Of a stretch of 64,000 nucleotides of DNA, positions 61,688-64,000 are shown one piece after another; position 1 is the stretch's first letter; the number at the start of each line of letters is the position of its first letter. Source of the stretch: JAAYYM01 sp964631375 (GTDB lineage: Bacteria; Bacillota; Clostridia; Lachnospirales; Lachnospiraceae); assembly GCA_964631375.1 (NCBI GenBank), contig CAZVYQ010000002.1:89369-153368 (forward strand), read 5' to 3'. The notes under the pieces were generated by a model. That model ran no database searches, was not told the origin of the DNA, and was given only the letters and a program-made list of their open reading frames with translations. Position numbers and translations under genes: made by a program.

Positions 61688-63049
61688 ATGAAATATCACT
61701 GGGATAAGAAGTATTTATATTGGGGTGTTACAGGTTCTATTATTTTATGTTGTGGCATTCTATTTTATTATGCACTTTTTAAAGGAGCAGATATATCCAT
61801 AACATGGGATAAATTACTTCATATTTTAATGCCAATATTAGATGGTTTGGCATTGGCTTATTTATTATCATTCCTATTAAATGCAATTGAACAAAAGATC
61901 CTTTATCCATTGGCAGTCAAATGTAAGTTGAAGATCACAGATAAGCTAAAAAAATGGATTAGACATATTGCTGTTTTTTTTACTGCAGTTCTGTTTCTTC
62001 TTATGATTTATTGTCTGATTATGCTGATCGTTCCACAGTTATTAAGCAGTATTCAAACTTTAGTTGCAAGAATTCCATCCTATTTCAACCAAATAAGCAT
62101 TTGGCTTGCCGGTATTCTTAAAGATTATCCCGACATAGAACGTTTGATGATTAATTATTGGGGAGACATAGAAGAGTGGTTCACCAATCAGGCACTTCCT
62201 TCCATTCAAAAAATGGTGACACAGGCTTCCAATACAGTCATCGGAGGAGTATGGGCGTTCCTTGTGGAAACATGGTATTTTATCTTAGGATTTATTATTT
62301 CAATCTATTTACTATCTGACAAAGAACGGTTTTGTGCACGGTGTAAGAAGGTAATCTATGCCTTTTTAAAAGAGGATAGAGCAAATACCTATTTAAACAA
62401 TCTTCGTTTTGCAAATCGAACATTTGGCGGATTTCTCACAGGAAAGATGTTGGACTCATTGATTATAGGTATTCTTTGTTATGTGTGTATGGAGATATTC
62501 AGATTTCCATATGCTTTGTTAATCAGTGTAATTGTAGGTATTACAAATATCATTCCTTTCTTCGGACCATATCTGGGTGCTGTTCCAAGTGCAATTATCA
62601 TTCTAATGGTCAGTCCGATCAAGTCTCTTTATTTTTTGATTTTCATCTTGATTCTTCAACAATTTGACGGAAATGTATTAGGTCCCAAGATTCTTGGAGA
62701 TTCAACAGGACTATCCAGTTTTTGGGTTATCTTTTCAATTACGATATTTGGTGGAATATTAGGGATATTAGGAATGTTCATTGGAGTACCTCTGTTTGCT
62801 GTAATCTATGCAGCATTTAAGACTCTGGTGAATCAAAAGCTGCAAAAGAAAGGACTGGTTTCCGATACAGATTTTTATATCAGTGGTACCAGCAATCCCT
62901 ATCAGGAAAATTCGGATCATTCCGGTGCATCTATTCGTATCTCAAGAAACAGAGTTGAAGTTACAAAAGAATCAGGAACTGTTTCTTATCACAGAATAAA
63001 TGATACAAAAGTGTCAACAGAACGTTCGGAAGATGATGTGCAACAGTAA
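61688..63049 (+). CDS. AI-2E family transporter (PerM/YdiK-like)
   Basis: Polytopic membrane protein of the AI-2E/PerM superfamily. About eight helices lie in residues 10-385, with the family segment ISVIVGITNIIPFFGPYLGAV and the C-terminal IFGGILGILGMFIGVPLFAV. The 70-residue tail is Ser/Glu-rich and hydrophilic, with little order. Members include a quorum-signal exporter and sodium/proton antiporters, so the substrate stays open. It is 14 bases after the previous gene. Confidence 0.9.
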   Translation: MKYHWDKKYLYWGVTGSIILCCGILFYYALFKGADISITWDKLLHILMPILDGLALAYLLSFLLNAIEQKILYPLAVKCKLKITDKLKKWIRHIAVFFTAVLFLLMIYCLIMLIVPQLLSSIQTLVARIPSYFNQISIWLAGILKDYPDIERLMINYWGDIEEWFTNQALPSIQKMVTQASNTVIGGVWAFLVETWYFILGFIISIYLLSDKERFCARCKKVIYAFLKEDRANTYLNNLRFANRTFGGFLTGKMLDSLIIGILCYVCMEIFRFPYALLISVIVGITNIIPFFGPYLGAVPSAIIILMVSPIKSLYFLIFILILQQFDGNVLGPKILGDSTGLSSFWVIFSITIFGGILGILGMFIGVPLFAVIYAAFKTLVNQKLQKKGLVSDTDFYISGTSNPYQENSDHSGASIRISRNRVEVTKESGTVSYHRINDTKVSTERSEDDVQQ

Positions 63050-63106
63050 TATTATATTCATAACAGATTAAAATCTAAATAAGATAGTATTGTAAGCGAT
63101 ATGCAA

Positions 63107-63136
63107 CTATTCGCAAAAGCATAGTTTATCGAATAG
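63107..63136. repeat. Short inverted repeat before the TtcA-like gene
   Basis: CTATTCG (63107-63113) and CGAATAG (63130-63136) form a seven-pair inverted repeat with a 16-base loop in the 115-base gap. No U run follows, so it is not an obvious terminator; a regulatory RNA hairpin or operator is possible. Confidence 0.3.
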
Positions 63137-63164
63137 ATATAGTGTAAAATGAGGTTTATTAATT

Positions 63165-63881
63165 ATGAAGCTGCAACAATTATATAGTTTTGTCAGACGT
63201 GCAATTGATGATTATGAAATGATTGAGGAACATGATAAAATTGCCGTTGGTATATCTGGTGGTAAAGACAGTCTGACACTGCTCTATGCTCTGGCCGGGA
63301 TGAGACGATTTTATCCTAAGCAATATGAAATCGAAGCTGTTACAGTCGATTTAGGGTTTGATGGATTTGATTTGAGTAAAATCAAGTCTCTTTGCGAAGA
63401 ATTGGATGTTCATTATACAATTGTCCATACTGAAATCGCCAAAATCGTTTTTCAGGATCGAAAAGAGACCAATCCCTGTTCTTTATGTGCGAAAATGCGA
63501 AAGGGAGCTCTTAATGAAGCAATTAAACAATTAGGCTGCAATAAGGTAGCCTATGCACATCATCAGGATGATGTGATTGAAACCATGCTTCTTTCATTAA
63601 TCTTTGAAGGCAGATTTCATACATTTTCACCGAAAACCTATTTAGATCGTATGGATTTGACGGTGATAAGACCATTAATGTATGTAACGGAGGCTGATGT
63701 GATTGGTTTTCGTAATCTATATAATCTTCCTGTTGAAAAAAGTCCATGTCCTGCTGATGGATATACTAAGCGTGAATATGCAAAGGAACTTCTTCGCAAA
63801 TTAAATTTGGATCATCCGGGTACAAAAGAACGAATGTTTCATGCAATCATAAATGGTAATTTTAACGGATGGAATCAATAA
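63165..63881 (+). CDS. TtcA-like tRNA thiolation ATPase
   Basis: PP-loop ATPase of the TtcA/TilS superfamily. The nucleotide loop is VGISGGKDSLTLL (about residues 27-39). The Cys pair in NPCSLCAKMRKGAL and the later CPADG Cys are those that bind an iron-sulfur cluster in TtcA, the enzyme for 2-thiocytidine 32 in tRNA. The length of 238 residues is short for TtcA (about 300), so annotation as tRNA 2-thiocytidine biosynthesis-like is safe but not the exact target. ATG follows gagg by nine bases. Confidence 0.87.
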   Translation: MKLQQLYSFVRRAIDDYEMIEEHDKIAVGISGGKDSLTLLYALAGMRRFYPKQYEIEAVTVDLGFDGFDLSKIKSLCEELDVHYTIVHTEIAKIVFQDRKETNPCSLCAKMRKGALNEAIKQLGCNKVAYAHHQDDVIETMLLSLIFEGRFHTFSPKTYLDRMDLTVIRPLMYVTEADVIGFRNLYNLPVEKSPCPADGYTKREYAKELLRKLNLDHPGTKERMFHAIINGNFNGWNQ

Positions 63882-63891
63882 TTCCTCACAA

Positions 63892-63916
63892 GTTTACATA
63901 ACTATATTATGTAAAC
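63892..63916. repeat. 25-base inverted repeat after the TtcA-like gene
   Basis: GTTTACATAA (63892-63901) and TTATGTAAAC (63907-63916) are perfectly complementary around the five-base spacer CTATA. The arms are AT-rich, so it is more likely an operator or weak terminator than a strong terminator. It lies 11 bases after a stop and 70 bases before the next start. Confidence 0.55.
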
Positions 63917-63920
63917 CATT

Positions 63921-63949
63921 TTGATTTTGCATACATTAATTTATATTAT
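63921..63949 (+). promoter_or_regulatory. Promoter candidate at the window end
   Basis: TTGATT (63921-63926) and TATTAT (63944-63949) with a 17-base spacer lie just downstream of the inverted repeat and 37 bases before an ATG at 63986. Confidence 0.35.
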
Positions 63950-63985
63950 TAATAAACATTTTTCATATAAGAGGACTTTTATATA

Positions 63986-64000
63986 ATGAATTCAAATGCC
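63986..64000 (+). CDS. Start of an unidentified gene, cut by the window end
   Basis: ATG 63986 follows an aagagga site (63969-63975) and begins MNSNA before the window ends. Only five codons are seen, so no identity can be given. Confidence 0.4.

Noticed and set aside
63892..63916. Inverted repeat as a BirA (biotin) operator
   Set aside because: The half-sites are in the opposite order and the spacer is 5 rather than about 15 bases.
1..64000. CRISPR arrays, tRNA or rRNA genes, insertion sequences, phage or defence modules
   Set aside because: No regularly spaced repeats, transposase or integrase motifs, or cloverleaf-like stretches were seen in the short gaps between genes.

Overview
The window looks like chromosomal DNA of a spore-forming, low-G+C Gram-positive anaerobe of the class Clostridia, most likely Lachnospiraceae. 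This rests on AT-rich codon use, AGGAGG-type ribosome sites, an NfnAB transhydrogenase, spore-associated genes (YqfC, YqfD, a SpoVB-type flippase, a BofC-like protein) and the neighbourhoods themselves (miaB-mutS-mutL-miaA-PLP lyase; mreBCD-PBP2-minCDE-rodA-mgsA). It is a family-level inference from gene content; no rRNA or tRNA gene is present to confirm it.

Layout. 1-11503: DUF1015 tail, glycogen branching enzyme, MscS channel, undecaprenyl-PP phosphatase, FtsK/SpoIIIE translocase, formate-THF ligase and FolD, and a membrane zinc-ribbon/TPR/chitobiase-like protein. 11516-19361: a promoter, NfnAB, a zinc-ribbon membrane protein, RlmH, TrkAH potassium uptake and pyrimidine-nucleoside phosphorylase. 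19390-27154: yqfC-yqfD-phoH-yqfF-ybeY with a degenerate YqfF, then a DUF3048 lipoprotein, a SpoVB-like flippase and a BofC-like protein. 27199-33142: two flavoproteins, ProB, DUF896, 5-formyl-THF cyclo-ligase and MiaB. 33190-41752: SulP transporter, MutS, MutL, MiaA and a methionine-gamma-lyase-like PLP enzyme. 41753-52271: RadC behind a hairpin that pairs with its ribosome site, then the elongation and division-site block mreB-mreC-mreD-PBP2-minC-minD-minE-rodA, ending in methylglyoxal synthase and a D,D-carboxypeptidase lipoprotein. 52272-58498: a lone P-loop gene, a convergent DUF378 gene (the only minus-strand gene), then an HlyD-like adaptor with YggS and SepF, and AroB-LspA-RluD. 58499-64000: an unknown gene paired with CstA, a cytidylate-kinase-like protein, an AI-2E family permease, a TtcA-like protein and the first five codons of another gene.

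The window is almost fully coding, with many 1-17 base overlaps suggesting translational coupling. No gap between genes exceeds about 145 bases. I see no insertion sequence, phage, CRISPR, integron, toxin-antitoxin or defence module, and no tRNA or rRNA.

The region is mostly core genome and I found no clearly new multi-gene system. The best leads are variants of core proteins and leaders: a YqfF/PgpH relative without its extracellular domain and without its HD metal ligands; a methylglyoxal synthase with Glu for the catalytic Asp; an MreB with an altered phosphate loop beside a PBP2 carrying an extra block of roughly 230 residues; a ribosome-site-sequestering hairpin before radC; and several unnamed membrane or P-loop proteins fixed in conserved company.
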